A stretch of 64,000 bases of DNA from Nocardia sp. CY41 (GCF_009829325.1 NZ_VUOS01000026.1:1-64000), one strand, 5' to 3'; shown: positions 8,923 through 17,986, counted from the stretch's first letter. Notes: generated from the sequence alone by a model not told the origin. A program made the numbers and translations.

Positions 8923-10713
8923 GTGGCTGTAGCAGCCGATCGGATCGATGACGTCATCATTGATCCCAGCTCCGGCATCAGCACCGCGGGCAATCTTTCG
9001 GCGTTGATCGAAGACATGTCGACCGCGCGTGTGATCCTGCTTCGTACCCTTGTCGCCGAGGCCACCACGGCGACACCCGAAATGGCGAACAAAGCAGGGC
9101 TTCTCGACGCATACCGGCTCCTGGCGGACTTACAGAACTCCCACCAGGGAGAGGTGGCTGCCGCATTTTCCCACCCGCATACGGGGATCTGGCTGGGCCG
9201 GGTCCTACGTCGAATTCGGGCGATCACCGATGATGGCACAGTTCCGCTGTGGGCGGACTGCGGATATCTGGGCTGGCTCGCCGCGGCGGTCGGCATCAGA
9301 TGTCGGCCGGAGGGCTCGATGAAGCTGGTGGTACGCAACGGTGCCGTGATGTTGCCTGGGATCGGTATGGCGCTACTCGGCGCCTCGGATCTTTTCGGAC
9401 ACTGCGTACTGCACTGGTCTGGTGACGGCTCGCTGTACTTCACCGGGGAAAACACCGTTGTCCGGGTCCCGTCTGTGCAGCACGAATTCGCTCCGGAATG
9501 GCTGCCGCTGCGCCGCGTATGGGGAGAGGGTCAGACCTTCGAGGTAGTCCTGGACGACCTCGATCCCTTTCGCGAGCTTTCGGCAGCTCGCCGGGAGGCG
9601 CCGCGGCTCAGCACGGCACAGGTTGAGCAGTGGCAAGCGGACTTCTCGGCGTCCTGGGAACTGCTACACCACGATTTCGACCGGTATCTGGCACCGATCC
9701 GCGAATGCCTGAAGATGCTCGTCCCACTCAGTGCCGAGCCGCTCGTGGCCAGCATGAGTCACACCGCATATGACGGAGTCGGCTGCGTGTACACCACCGC
9801 ACCAGCCGATCCGTGCCAACTAGCGCTCACACTGATTCACGAAATCCAGCATACGAAGTTCACCCTGCTCACCGATCATGTCCTCCTGCTGACCGAGCCC
9901 AATCCACCCTTTCGCTGCTATGCGCCTTGGCGTGACGACCCACGACCGATCTTCGGGCTGCTGCACGGGATCTACGCGTTCGCCGGCGTCACGGACTTCT
10001 GGCGAGTGCACCGCCATGCAAAGTGCCACGGGTCCATACGGTCCCACGTCGACTTCGAGCTCGGACGCATGCAGCTGGAAACCGCGATGGCACAAGTGGT
10101 CGCGTCAGGTCTGCTCACCACCGAAGGGGAACACTTCTTCAACGCGCTCGCCGCCATCGTCCGGTCATGGGCCGACGAGAACATCCCAGCGGAAGTCCGT
10201 CTCGCTGTATCCGAGGCGACGATCGCCCATCGGACCTTCTGGCAGGTACGGAACCGGCGGCCGTCCGCGGACGGCATCGCCGAGCTCGCGGCGCGATGGG
10301 CCTCGGGGCGTCCCATTCCTCGGCGCCTACCTCCCGCGACCTGGACCGATCAGGACCATATTCCCGATCGCTATTGTCGCCTTCGTCTTTCGGCTCAGCT
10401 GAAATCGCTCGACAGCGCCGACTTGGAGGAGCTGTCGAGCCCGGACCAGCCCGAAGGCGACCGTCTGTACCTGGCGGGCGATGTCTCGGCTGCCTGCGCT
10501 CAGTACGCTCGAGAGCTGCGACAAGATCCGTGTCGGCCGCAGCTGTGGGCCGGGCTGGCGCTGGCTCTTCCCATATTATTCCCGGACAACGACTTCGGAA
10601 TTCTCACCACGCGTGCCGAGATAGCGGCACACCTTTACCAGGCGGTGGATCGAGATACCGACGTCGTGGATCTGGTGCGATGGTTGTCGAATCCGAGAGC
10701 CTCCGATGAATAA
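8923..10713 (+). CDS. HExxH-motif putative peptide-modification protein of FxSxx systems
   Basis: A protein of 596 residues from GTG 8923, with CAGGGGA just upstream and 14 nt after fxsB1. The diagnostic motif is HEIQH at about residue 306, in TLIHEIQHTKF, within a helical domain. This fits the HExxH 'peptide modification' family that accompanies FxsB genes. Family members have been reported to act as 2-oxoglutarate/iron-dependent peptide beta-hydroxylases rather than proteases. It overlaps the MFS gene by 8 nt, so it is translationally coupled. The N-terminal region (residues 1-280) probably handles substrate or dimer contacts; this is inferred. Confidence 0.82.
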   Translation: MAVAADRIDDVIIDPSSGISTAGNLSALIEDMSTARVILLRTLVAEATTATPEMANKAGLLDAYRLLADLQNSHQGEVAAAFSHPHTGIWLGRVLRRIRAITDDGTVPLWADCGYLGWLAAAVGIRCRPEGSMKLVVRNGAVMLPGIGMALLGASDLFGHCVLHWSGDGSLYFTGENTVVRVPSVQHEFAPEWLPLRRVWGEGQTFEVVLDDLDPFRELSAARREAPRLSTAQVEQWQADFSASWELLHHDFDRYLAPIRECLKMLVPLSAEPLVASMSHTAYDGVGCVYTTAPADPCQLALTLIHEIQHTKFTLLTDHVLLLTEPNPPFRCYAPWRDDPRPIFGLLHGIYAFAGVTDFWRVHRHAKCHGSIRSHVDFELGRMQLETAMAQVVASGLLTTEGEHFFNALAAIVRSWADENIPAEVRLAVSEATIAHRTFWQVRNRRPSADGIAELAARWASGRPIPRRLPPATWTDQDHIPDRYCRLRLSAQLKSLDSADLEELSSPDQPEGDRLYLAGDVSAACAQYARELRQDPCRPQLWAGLALALPILFPDNDFGILTTRAEIAAHLYQAVDRDTDVVDLVRWLSNPRASDE

Positions 10714-11983
10714 GTTGCACCTGACCGGCAACCGGAGTTTCTTTCTGCTCTGGTCCGGCAATGCATTGTCATTAGTCGGATTTCACGGTGCCCGAATCGC
10801 CTACCCGCTGCTCATCCTGGCCACGACGGATTCACTCGCTGCGGCGGGATGGGTCGGCTTCGCCCTCGGTGCGCCGAATCTGATCTTCCAGATTCCTTCA
10901 GGGATCGTCGCGGACCGATTCGAGCGACTGCGCGTCCTGATGGTCTGCCAGGTTCTCGGACTACTGGCCGTCTGTGTGGTAGCCACCTCGGTTCTGGCCG
11001 AGGCACGGCATCTCGCTTTACTGGTCATCGCAGCGGCATTCGTCGAGGGTACGATATATGTCTTTGCCGAGGTGTGTGAACGCGGTGCGATATCGGATGT
11101 GGTGTCCCACGAGCAGCGTCCCGCGGCCTTCGCATTTCTCGAGGCCGAACAACCCATTGCCTTGCTGCTCGGACGGGCCGCGGGCGGGGCGGTCTTTGGC
11201 CTGGCGCGCTGGCTTCCATTCGTCGTCGACGCCGCCACGTATCTGTACTGTCTCATCGCCTTGGCGCTGATTCGCCCGAACCGTGCCCGCCGAGATCCCG
11301 CCGCGACGGCACATCGACCTCGGTCGCACGACCTCGGCGTCGGCATCCGTATCGTGTGGCAAGAGCCGTTGCTTCGGGCATCGACCGCGGCGCTCGGCAT
11401 GTCCAATCTGATCATCCAGATCGTTCTGCTGCTGATTCTGTTCGAATTACAGATGACCGGACTCGCGGCGTGGACGGCCGGTGTCGTGCTTTCGGCGGCA
11501 GGCATCGGAGGCATCCTGGGTGCGGTCGGCGCCCACTGGTTCACTGCCCGATGGTCGGCGCGATGGATTTATCGCGCCGGACTGTGGGTGTGGACAGGGC
11601 TGCTCTTGCCGATCGCCTCGAGCGACAACCCGATTGTGCTCGCGGTCTGCTGGGGTGGAGTCGGTGCAGTCGGTGTCGTATCCAATATCGCGCTGACCTT
11701 GTACCGGACGGCGGTCATTCCCGAGCACATACTCGGCCGCGCGCTCGCTGCGATGGGTCTGGTCAGCAGCGGTGCGGTCGCGTTGGGTGCACTCGCGGCG
11801 GGGTATCTGCTGGCCATGTTCGGGTCCGGTGTGGTCGGGTGGCTGACCCTGATGGCAATGCTCATCCTCGCGATCGGCGCCGGCTACGAACCCGGCCGGA
11901 GGGGAACCCACCTGGTGGCGGCGTCGAAACAGGTTCCGCAAATCCGATGGGGTTCCGATTCGGTTTCCCGCGAGCATGAATAG
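10706..11983 (+). CDS. MFS transporter of the FxSxx operon
   Basis: A protein of 425 residues with 10-12 predicted membrane helices and an MFS loop between helices 2 and 3 (SGIVADRFERLRVLM). It resembles MFS_3/enterobactin-exporter-like permeases. The start at 10706 lies inside the end of the HExxH gene. Its place between the modification enzymes and the precursor peptide suggests export of the mature peptide or self-protection. It could instead export an unrelated drug-like molecule. Confidence 0.85.
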   Translation: MNKLHLTGNRSFFLLWSGNALSLVGFHGARIAYPLLILATTDSLAAAGWVGFALGAPNLIFQIPSGIVADRFERLRVLMVCQVLGLLAVCVVATSVLAEARHLALLVIAAAFVEGTIYVFAEVCERGAISDVVSHEQRPAAFAFLEAEQPIALLLGRAAGGAVFGLARWLPFVVDAATYLYCLIALALIRPNRARRDPAATAHRPRSHDLGVGIRIVWQEPLLRASTAALGMSNLIIQIVLLLILFELQMTGLAAWTAGVVLSAAGIGGILGAVGAHWFTARWSARWIYRAGLWVWTGLLLPIASSDNPIVLAVCWGGVGAVGVVSNIALTLYRTAVIPEHILGRALAAMGLVSSGAVALGALAAGYLLAMFGSGVVGWLTLMAMLILAIGAGYEPGRRGTHLVAASKQVPQIRWGSDSVSREHE

Positions 11984-12055
11984 GAGACTATGCAGAAATC
12001 TGTACTGTGACTCGATCGTCTTTGTTCGCAGCAACATAAATCGAAGGAGTTTGTC

Positions 12056-12211
12056 ATGATCAATCTTTCGGAAATCACCGATGTGGAGGCCGGGCGGCTT
12101 GTAGAAAATGTCAGCCCAGCGCTGCGTTCCGCGCTGGAACGTCAGTTGACGCCTGCCCGCGACGGCCACCGCGAGGCCATCTTCAAGTCGTTCATCAGCG
12201 GCTCCAAGTAG
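12056..12211 (+). CDS. fxsA: RiPP precursor peptide with tandem FxS motifs (FxsA-like)
   Basis: A small gene of 51 codons plus stop found by direct translation. GAAGGAG lies 6 nt before the ATG. The leader is MINLSEITDVEAGRLVENVS, followed by an Arg/Leu-rich helix, and the C-terminus is AIFKSFISGSK. FxSxx-COOH precursors are 50-60 residues with Phe-x-Ser near the end. This one has two adjacent FxS triads (FKS, FIS) and ends three residues after the last Ser rather than two. It lies 72 nt after the exporter and 86 nt before fxsB2, inside the operon. It is the only precursor seen for two FxsB enzymes. Confidence 0.82.
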   Translation: MINLSEITDVEAGRLVENVSPALRSALERQLTPARDGHREAIFKSFISGSK

Positions 12212-12297
12212 TCCGAACCTTCTGGGAGCGGTCACGGGCGGTGAAGCCGGCGGCCGGATCACCCGTGGCCGTTCCCCCAATCGAGAGAACACACAGC

Positions 12298-13551
12298 ATG
12301 AAACCGACGTCAGTAGCATTGGGCCTGCCTGTGGCGCGGAAGACCTGGCCGGAAAGCGGAGTGGATGTCGCCGGGCTGCTCGGCAAAGGCTGGGAACCCC
12401 TTCCGTTCCTTGATTACATCATCAAGCTGCACAGTCGATGCAACCTGGCTTGCGACTACTGCTATCTCTACGAGATGGCCGACCAGAGTTGGCGTGACCA
12501 GCCGAAGATGATGAGTCACAAAGTCTTCGACGACACCTGTCAAATGATCGCCGATCATGCCAGGCGGTTCGAAATCCCGGCGTTGAATCTGAACTTCTTC
12601 GGCGGCGAACCTCTTTTGGTCGGCCACCGTAACTTCGAGTACTTCGCATCACGCGCCCGGACGATCCTGGATCCCATCAGCACGGTCCGAATCGTCCTGC
12701 AGACCAATGGCGTGCTGCTCGACGACGAGTTCTTGCGTATCTGCGACGAGTGGGACATCTGTGTGACCGTCAGCCTCGACGGAGATGAGCAAAGCCATGA
12801 TCGACACCGCCGGGATCGACGTGGCGCCGGAACCTACGCGAGGGTCACGGCAGGCCTGGAGAAGCTGATAGCCGGCGATCGGAGCCACCTGTTCGCGGGT
12901 CTGCTCTGCGTGATCGACTTGGCGAATGATCCACTGCAGACCTACCGAGGCATGCTCGCCTTCCAGCCGCCTGCCGTCAATTTCGAGATACCGCACGGCA
13001 ATTGGACGACACCTCCGCCCGGCCCCTTCGGCGATCCCGACAGCACCCCCTACGCGGACTGGCTGATCACGATTTTCGATCACTGGTACGACGCACCGCA
13101 GTTGCAGACTCGAATCAGAATGTTCGATAACATCATCGACCTGCTCCTCGGCGGGACGGTGAGGTCGGAAGTGTTCGGGTTGGAACCGATCCGGATCGCC
13201 GTAATCGAAACCGACGGGACTGTGGAGCAGATCGATGATCTGAAGTCGGCTTTTGCGGGTGCCACCAAACTGCGTACGACCGGTCGCGGCAATCCGCTGG
13301 ATCAGGCGATGGTGCACCCGGCCATCGTGGCCCGCCAGATCGGAGTCGACGCACTGAGCGACACCTGCCGGAGCTGTCCGATCCACACCGTATGTGGCGG
13401 CGGACATTACGTCACCCGGTACCAGGAAGGCGAGGGATTCCGCAACCCCTCGGTGTACTGCGCGGACCTCACCAAACTGATTCGGCACATCGAATCCCGG
13501 ATCCGGGCAGACGCTGCCGCAGCGGTCGAGGGGGCGGGAACTCGGCCATGA
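12298..13551 (+). CDS. fxsB: FxsB-type radical SAM/SPASM peptide maturase, copy 2
   Basis: An enzyme of 417 residues, highly similar to the copy at 7682 throughout: SRCNLACDYCYLYEMADQSW (CX3CX2C), LNFFGGEPLL, and a SPASM tail CRSCPIHTVCGGGHYVTRY ending in YC. The ATG at 12298 is preferred because it aligns with the start of copy 1; an in-frame GTG at 12241 would add 19 residues. It follows the precursor gene directly. Having two full-length maturases beside one precursor suggests that each modifies a different FxS triad, or that they act on different steps or partners; this is inferred. Confidence 0.87.
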   Translation: MKPTSVALGLPVARKTWPESGVDVAGLLGKGWEPLPFLDYIIKLHSRCNLACDYCYLYEMADQSWRDQPKMMSHKVFDDTCQMIADHARRFEIPALNLNFFGGEPLLVGHRNFEYFASRARTILDPISTVRIVLQTNGVLLDDEFLRICDEWDICVTVSLDGDEQSHDRHRRDRRGAGTYARVTAGLEKLIAGDRSHLFAGLLCVIDLANDPLQTYRGMLAFQPPAVNFEIPHGNWTTPPPGPFGDPDSTPYADWLITIFDHWYDAPQLQTRIRMFDNIIDLLLGGTVRSEVFGLEPIRIAVIETDGTVEQIDDLKSAFAGATKLRTTGRGNPLDQAMVHPAIVARQIGVDALSDTCRSCPIHTVCGGGHYVTRYQEGEGFRNPSVYCADLTKLIRHIESRIRADAAAAVEGAGTRP

Positions 13552-14022
13552 CGACATGACCGCCGTCGAAGCGCGGCTCAACGGAGTCGGCGATTCCCGG
13601 TCGCACAGCCAGTTCCGCTTGCATGGGGCGGCCCTCTTCGTCGGCAAGCGCGCCGCCGGGCGAGCCGGGCGGCGGCCTCGCGCTCCTCGATCGCGGCCTG
13701 CTCGCGGGCCAAAGCGCAGCGAGCGCGGGGCGCGGCGGGAGCGCCCTGGCCATCACCGACAGCGCAGTGTAGCCGGTGATCGAGCTTGGTGTTGACGATC
13801 CTGCCGTTGTACGTCATCTTCCGCGGGCAGTTCCGGCTGACCTTTCCGGTCTTCGTCCGCTACGGCGCGCAACTGTGGGTGCCGGAGGTCGGCGGCACGA
13901 TCGACCCGGACTCCGAAGCAGACGATCTGATCATGATGCCGTTGTGCGGAAGGCGTTCGGACAACTCGGCTGCGCGGGTGGTGTAGGTGCGGGTCCGCGG
14001 GACAGTTGTGACCGACTGTCGA
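13552..14022. other. intergenic region without a recognised gene
   Basis: About 470 bp between fxsB2 and the convergent FAD oxidase. Short open frames exist on both strands (for example 13786-13986 plus), but none has a convincing ribosome-binding site or a recognisable motif. The first 200 bp are rich in Arg/Ala-type codons in several frames, typical of non-coding high-GC DNA. Confidence 0.5.
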
Positions 14023-15546
14023 TCAGTGTGACGCGGGCGGGATGCTTTGCTCGTACTGGAAGACATTGTGGGGGTCGTACTTCGCCTTGATCCTGCGCAG
14101 CTGCTCGAAGTGCTGCCTCCCCCAATAGGCGGTCTCCCACTCTTGCATTCCGACGTTCGGCACATTGACGTAGGCGCCGTCCGTGTAGGGCCGCAGCGCC
14201 TGGCTGAACTCCGCGATCCAGGCCTGGGCCTGCGGGGTCAGCGGGTCGCTGACGCCCGGTTGTGTTGAACGAGTCCCCCAAGCTGCGCCGATCTCACCGT
14301 AGAAAAGCGCGTCGCGATGCACGAACGCCGTGCCGCCGCGCGGCTCGTTCGCGACCGCCCCACCGAAGGCATCGACGAAGTAGTTGCTCTCCTCTGTGGG
14401 AGCGTCTCGCATGAAGGAGCCGATGATGTCGATCGCCTTCTTCGGCAACGGCTCTTTGACGAACTGCGAGAAGAATTTCCAGTTCGCGGGCTCTTGCGCG
14501 AGCGGGATCTGGGCTCCCGCAAAGATATCGCCCCAATTACCGACCTGCACCGTGACGTCGGGCGTGCCGACCGACAGGATCGGAGCCAGGATCTCTCTGG
14601 CCTGTGCCGCCACCCCCTCCACAAGCCACGCGGACAGCTGGATCTGGGACTTGTGGATCTCGAGCTCGGATCCCAGACGGCTGTCGGCGGACGGTACCGT
14701 ACGCTGCCATGCCTCGAAGACCTCGTACAGGTCCCCGAGTCCATTCCATGTCGCCTGCATATTTGCCAGCCGCGTGAGCGGAGACACCTTGTAGGTGAGT
14801 TGTGTGACGATCCCGAAGTTGCCGTTCCCCGCGCCGCGAAGCGCCCAGAGCAGGTCCGAGTGGTGCTGCGAGTCCGCGTTGATCACCTCGGCGCAGTCGT
14901 CACCCGACGGGATGACGACCTCAGCCGCCACCAGGCTGTCGCAGGCCATGCCGAGCCAGCGGTTGAGCGGCCCGAGGCCGCCGCCGAGCGTCGCACCACA
15001 CGCGCTTACGCTGCCCTCACTTCCGGTTGTGATCGCAAGGTTCTGCTTCGCGAGCGTCGTCACCGCTTCCAACTGAGTCAGTCCGGCGCCGACCGTTGCG
15101 GTATGAGCGCCGGTGTCGATCTGGATCGACTTCAGCTGGCTGACGTCGATCACGATGCCGTTGTCGACGTTCGACCAGCCCTCGAGGGCGTGGCGGCCGC
15201 TGCGCACCCGCAACGCGACGTTGTGCTGCCGCGCCCACGTGAGGGCGTTCACCACGTCCTGGGTTTCCTGTGCGAAGACGATGACCAGCGGATAGTGGGA
15301 AAAGAGCTGGTCCCAGCCGAGTCGTGCGTCGGTGTACGACGCGTCACAGGGGCGAACGATGTGACCGGTCAGCGTCGCGGGCGGGCATCCCGGGCTTTTG
15401 CTCGGGTCGCCCGCGGTCACATATCCCGGGGCGCCGGCGTCGGCAATATCCGGCGTGTCTGCGGCTGTAAGGCCCGAGACAACGACCGCTCCTACGCCAG
15501 CGGCCGCCGACGTCCTGAGCAGGTCGCGGCGAGAAAGATCACTCAA
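14023..15546 (-). CDS. Tat-exported FAD-linked oxidase, berberine-bridge-enzyme family
   Basis: A protein of 507 residues. A twin-arginine signal (SRRDLL, residues 5-10, then an Ala/Val-rich segment) predicts Tat export. The FAD_binding_4 domain includes RSGRHALEGWS, with His119 as the likely covalent FAD attachment. The Cys that gives the second covalent bond in bicovalent members is replaced by Glu177 in TTGSEGSVSACGATLGGG; a Cys183 sits six residues later at a non-equivalent position. The C-terminal YDPHNVFQYEQSIPP is the BBE domain signature. Such enzymes oxidise sugars, alcohols or specialised metabolites. The substrate is unknown. It faces away from the small ORF and ABC operon. Confidence 0.88.
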   Translation of the reverse strand: MSDLSRRDLLRTSAAAGVGAVVVSGLTAADTPDIADAGAPGYVTAGDPSKSPGCPPATLTGHIVRPCDASYTDARLGWDQLFSHYPLVIVFAQETQDVVNALTWARQHNVALRVRSGRHALEGWSNVDNGIVIDVSQLKSIQIDTGAHTATVGAGLTQLEAVTTLAKQNLAITTGSEGSVSACGATLGGGLGPLNRWLGMACDSLVAAEVVIPSGDDCAEVINADSQHHSDLLWALRGAGNGNFGIVTQLTYKVSPLTRLANMQATWNGLGDLYEVFEAWQRTVPSADSRLGSELEIHKSQIQLSAWLVEGVAAQAREILAPILSVGTPDVTVQVGNWGDIFAGAQIPLAQEPANWKFFSQFVKEPLPKKAIDIIGSFMRDAPTEESNYFVDAFGGAVANEPRGGTAFVHRDALFYGEIGAAWGTRSTQPGVSDPLTPQAQAWIAEFSQALRPYTDGAYVNVPNVGMQEWETAYWGRQHFEQLRRIKAKYDPHNVFQYEQSIPPASH

Positions 15547-15653
15547 GTCCAGGTCCTCTCGTCGGGCTACGCCACCCGGTTGCTAAGGGAACTCTTACCC
15601 GTCAACCGCCGCGCGATCCTCCGTGGTCGATTTCCGAACGGTAACGAGGTGAC

Positions 15654-15806
15654 GTGGCAGTGTGCCCCGACACGCCCATCGAGGACGACTACGGACATTT
15701 GGGAGAAATGCACCCCCTGTGCGCCGACTCGTCCCATGAGCGGATGGGCACCACAACACCTGCAGCAGATCTGCGCCCGCAGGGCGCAGGCTCGCATCGG
15801 TTCTGA
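15654..15806 (+). CDS. possible small protein
   Basis: A 50-codon frame starting at GTG 15654 (or GTG 15660), with GAGG just upstream, ending at TGA 15804. The translation contains PIEDDYGHLGEMHPLC and ADSSHERMGTT, less Arg/Pro-rich than random frames here and with a mixed, protein-like composition. No family is recognised. It is divergent from the FAD oxidase. It could be chance. Confidence 0.35.
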   Translation: MAVCPDTPIEDDYGHLGEMHPLCADSSHERMGTTTPAADLRPQGAGSHRF

Positions 15807-16145
15807 GCCGTTCAGCGCTCACCGCTGATGCACGTGGAGGCGGGAGCGGGCTGCCGGTGGGCGTGGACAGGCGGCTACTGATGTGCGGCGCCCTGGCGGT
15901 GGGTGCCTCTTTCACGACGCATCCGTGTTGCCGCGACCAGGGTCCGGAGTGGCAGTGGCTGCTGTCGTCGGTGTCACTGCGCGGCGTGGGTCGCGGCACC
16001 CGGCATAGCTCGCCCGCGTGTGATCCACATGATCACCGACCTCCGCTGGACCCCGTGCATCCATTGCGCGGCTGGTTCGTCTGAGGAAGCGGACTCCCAT
16101 CCACCCCGAGGTGGGAACACACCTTCTTCCGAGAGGAACCCTGTG
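15807..16145. other. intergenic region upstream of ABC exporter
   Basis: About 340 bp. No convincing gene is seen. It should hold the promoter for the leader peptide and ABC operon; no clear -10/-35 pair or operator palindrome stands out. Confidence 0.4.
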
Positions 16146-16199
16146 ATGACGATTCACGTGTACGACCAGCTGCCTGACCGTGGCAGGGGTGTGCGATGA
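16146..16199 (+). CDS. possible 17-residue leader peptide coupled to ABC operon
   Basis: ATG 16146 (GTG 16143 is also possible) is preceded by GAGAGGAA at good spacing. It encodes MTIHVYDQLPDRGRGVR and ends at TGA 16197, overlapping the ATG of the ABC ATPase as ATGA. A translated short leader ending exactly at the next start is a common way to couple or attenuate translation. No regulatory residue run is obvious. Confidence 0.45.
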   Translation: MTIHVYDQLPDRGRGVR

Positions 16200-17122
16200 C
16201 CGCCCCGGCCGTTGTGGTCGAGGATCTGCACGTCGCCTACGGCAAAGCCTGGGCCCTCGACGGCATCGACGTGGAAGCTGCTGCGGGCACGACCCTTGGG
16301 GTGCTCGGCCACAACGGTGCGGGCAAGACCACCCTGATTCGCGCGCTCACCACTCTGGTGCGGCCCACCGTCGGCCGTGTGGAGATCGCGGGCCTGGACG
16401 TGGTCGCCGACGCCACCGAAGTTCGCCGCCGGATCGGGGTGACCGGTCAATACGCCGGACTCGACGAATTCCTTACCGCCCGGGAGAATTTGGAGCTGAT
16501 CGGCCGACTGGCCGGTCTGCGCCGCGCCGCCCGCGCACGAGCCGACGCGCTGATCGACCGGCTCGGGCTGGGCGAGTACGCGACCCGGCGGGTCGGGGAA
16601 CTGTCCGGCGGTTCCCGCCGCCGCGTCGATCTGGCCGCCAGTCTTGTCGGTGACCCGTCTGTGCTGTTCTTGGACGAGCCGACCACCGGTCTGGACCCCC
16701 TCGCTCGCGCCGGATTGTGGGACGTCGTCGACGAGCTCACCGCTGCGGGCACCACCGTCGTGCTCACGACCCAGTATCTCGAGGAAGCCGACCGGCTCGC
16801 CGACCACATCGTGGTGCTCAGCCACGGGCGGGTCGCCGCTCGCGGCACTCCCGCCGAGCTGAAACGGATCGTCGGCGGCAAGGTCCTGCACGCCACCGTC
16901 CCCGCCCACCGGGTTGCGGATCTGCCGTTCACCCCGGACACCGATCGAGTCGACGGCACCCGGGTGCGGGTGTCGGTCACCGTCGACGATGCCCCCACCG
17001 CGACCGCACTGGTCGCCGACCTGCACCGCGGCGGCATCGACGTCACCGATCTGGACGTGACTTCCCCGAGCCTCGACGACGTCTTCACCCACCTCGCCCA
17101 CACCACCGGAGCCCACCGATGA
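16196..17122 (+). CDS. ABC transporter ATP-binding protein, DrrA-type
   Basis: A protein of 308 residues. Walker A GHNGAGKTT, signature LSGGSRRR and Walker B LFLDEPTTGLD are all intact, followed by the switch His region (LTTQYLEEADRLADH). The C-terminal 80 residues match the accessory domain of daunorubicin-resistance (DrrA) ATPases. It pairs with the permease that follows with an ATGA overlap. Such two-gene exporters remove drugs or lipids. The substrate is unknown, and no biosynthetic cluster is adjacent. Confidence 0.92.
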   Translation: MTAPAVVVEDLHVAYGKAWALDGIDVEAAAGTTLGVLGHNGAGKTTLIRALTTLVRPTVGRVEIAGLDVVADATEVRRRIGVTGQYAGLDEFLTARENLELIGRLAGLRRAARARADALIDRLGLGEYATRRVGELSGGSRRRVDLAASLVGDPSVLFLDEPTTGLDPLARAGLWDVVDELTAAGTTVVLTTQYLEEADRLADHIVVLSHGRVAARGTPAELKRIVGGKVLHATVPAHRVADLPFTPDTDRVDGTRVRVSVTVDDAPTATALVADLHRGGIDVTDLDVTSPSLDDVFTHLAHTTGAHR

Positions 17123-17937
17123 CCGCCACCACTACTACTACGACCGTGATCGGGCGTTCCCCGATCGTCGACCAGCTCGCCGCCCTGACGGTGCGGAACC
17201 TGCGCACCAGCGCCCGCGTCCCGCAACTGCTGATGTTCTCGCTGACCATGCCGATGGCGATGCTCGTGCTGTTCAGCCAGGTGTTCCGCAGCGTCGCCGC
17301 CGGACCCGGCTTCCCGGCCGGGGTCAGCTACATCGACTTCCTCACCCCGGCCATGCTCGCGGTCTCGACCGTGATGGCCGGCACCAACGCCGGAGTCTCC
17401 GCCGCGATCGATCACACCAACGGCCTGCACGACCGCTTCGCGGCCCTGCCGATGCGAGCGACGTTGCCCGGAGTGGCTCGCACCGTCAACGAGGCCGTGT
17501 TCACTCTCGCGAGAGCCGGGCTGCTCGGGATCGCCGCTGTGCTGCTGGGTTTCGACTTCCACGGCAGCGCCGTCGATGCCGTGGCCGCGGTCGTGATGCT
17601 GGTGGTGCTGGCGGGAGCGATGAGCGCCCTGTTCGGGTTGATCGGGGACCGGCTACGCCGCCCGGATGTGGTCCAGTTCGCCGGGATGATGGTGATGATG
17701 CCGCTGATGTTCGTCTCGAGCGCGTTCGCACCGATCCACACCATGCCCGGCTGGATGCAGGCCATGGCCACGGTCAATCCGGTCGCCCACGCCACCGACG
17801 CCCTGCGCGGACATGTTCTCGGCACCGCCACCACCGCGGACACCGTCACCGCCCTGGTCGCGGCGATCGGACTGTGGGCCGCGGTCACCGTTGCCCCCGC
17901 ACTCCCCCAGCTGGTTCGGTCGGCTCGAGCTCGCTGA
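17119..17937 (+). CDS. ABC-2 type permease, DrrB-like
   Basis: A protein of 272 residues with six predicted membrane helices and the ABC-2 layout: a cytoplasmic N-terminus with RNLRTSARVPQLL, FLTPAMLAVSTVMAG in the core, and the conserved NPVAHATDALRGHVLG segment before the last helix. The start at 17119 overlaps the ATPase stop (ATGA). With the preceding ATPase it forms a complete exporter. A strong hairpin follows 10 bp after the stop. Confidence 0.92.
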   Translation: MTATTTTTTVIGRSPIVDQLAALTVRNLRTSARVPQLLMFSLTMPMAMLVLFSQVFRSVAAGPGFPAGVSYIDFLTPAMLAVSTVMAGTNAGVSAAIDHTNGLHDRFAALPMRATLPGVARTVNEAVFTLARAGLLGIAAVLLGFDFHGSAVDAVAAVVMLVVLAGAMSALFGLIGDRLRRPDVVQFAGMMVMMPLMFVSSAFAPIHTMPGWMQAMATVNPVAHATDALRGHVLGTATTADTVTALVAAIGLWAAVTVAPALPQLVRSARAR

Positions 17938-17947
17938 ACGACGACGC

Positions 17948-17986
17948 ACCCGTCTCGTCCTTCCGGCAGGGAAGGAGGAGACGGGT
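17948..17986 (+). terminator. hairpin after ABC exporter operon
   Basis: A near-perfect inverted repeat: left arm ACCCGTCTCGTCCTTCC, right arm GGAAGGAGGAGACGGGT, one mismatch, loop of about 5 nt. It starts 10 bp after the permease stop. There is no long T-tract, as is usual for actinobacterial terminators. Confidence 0.7.
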
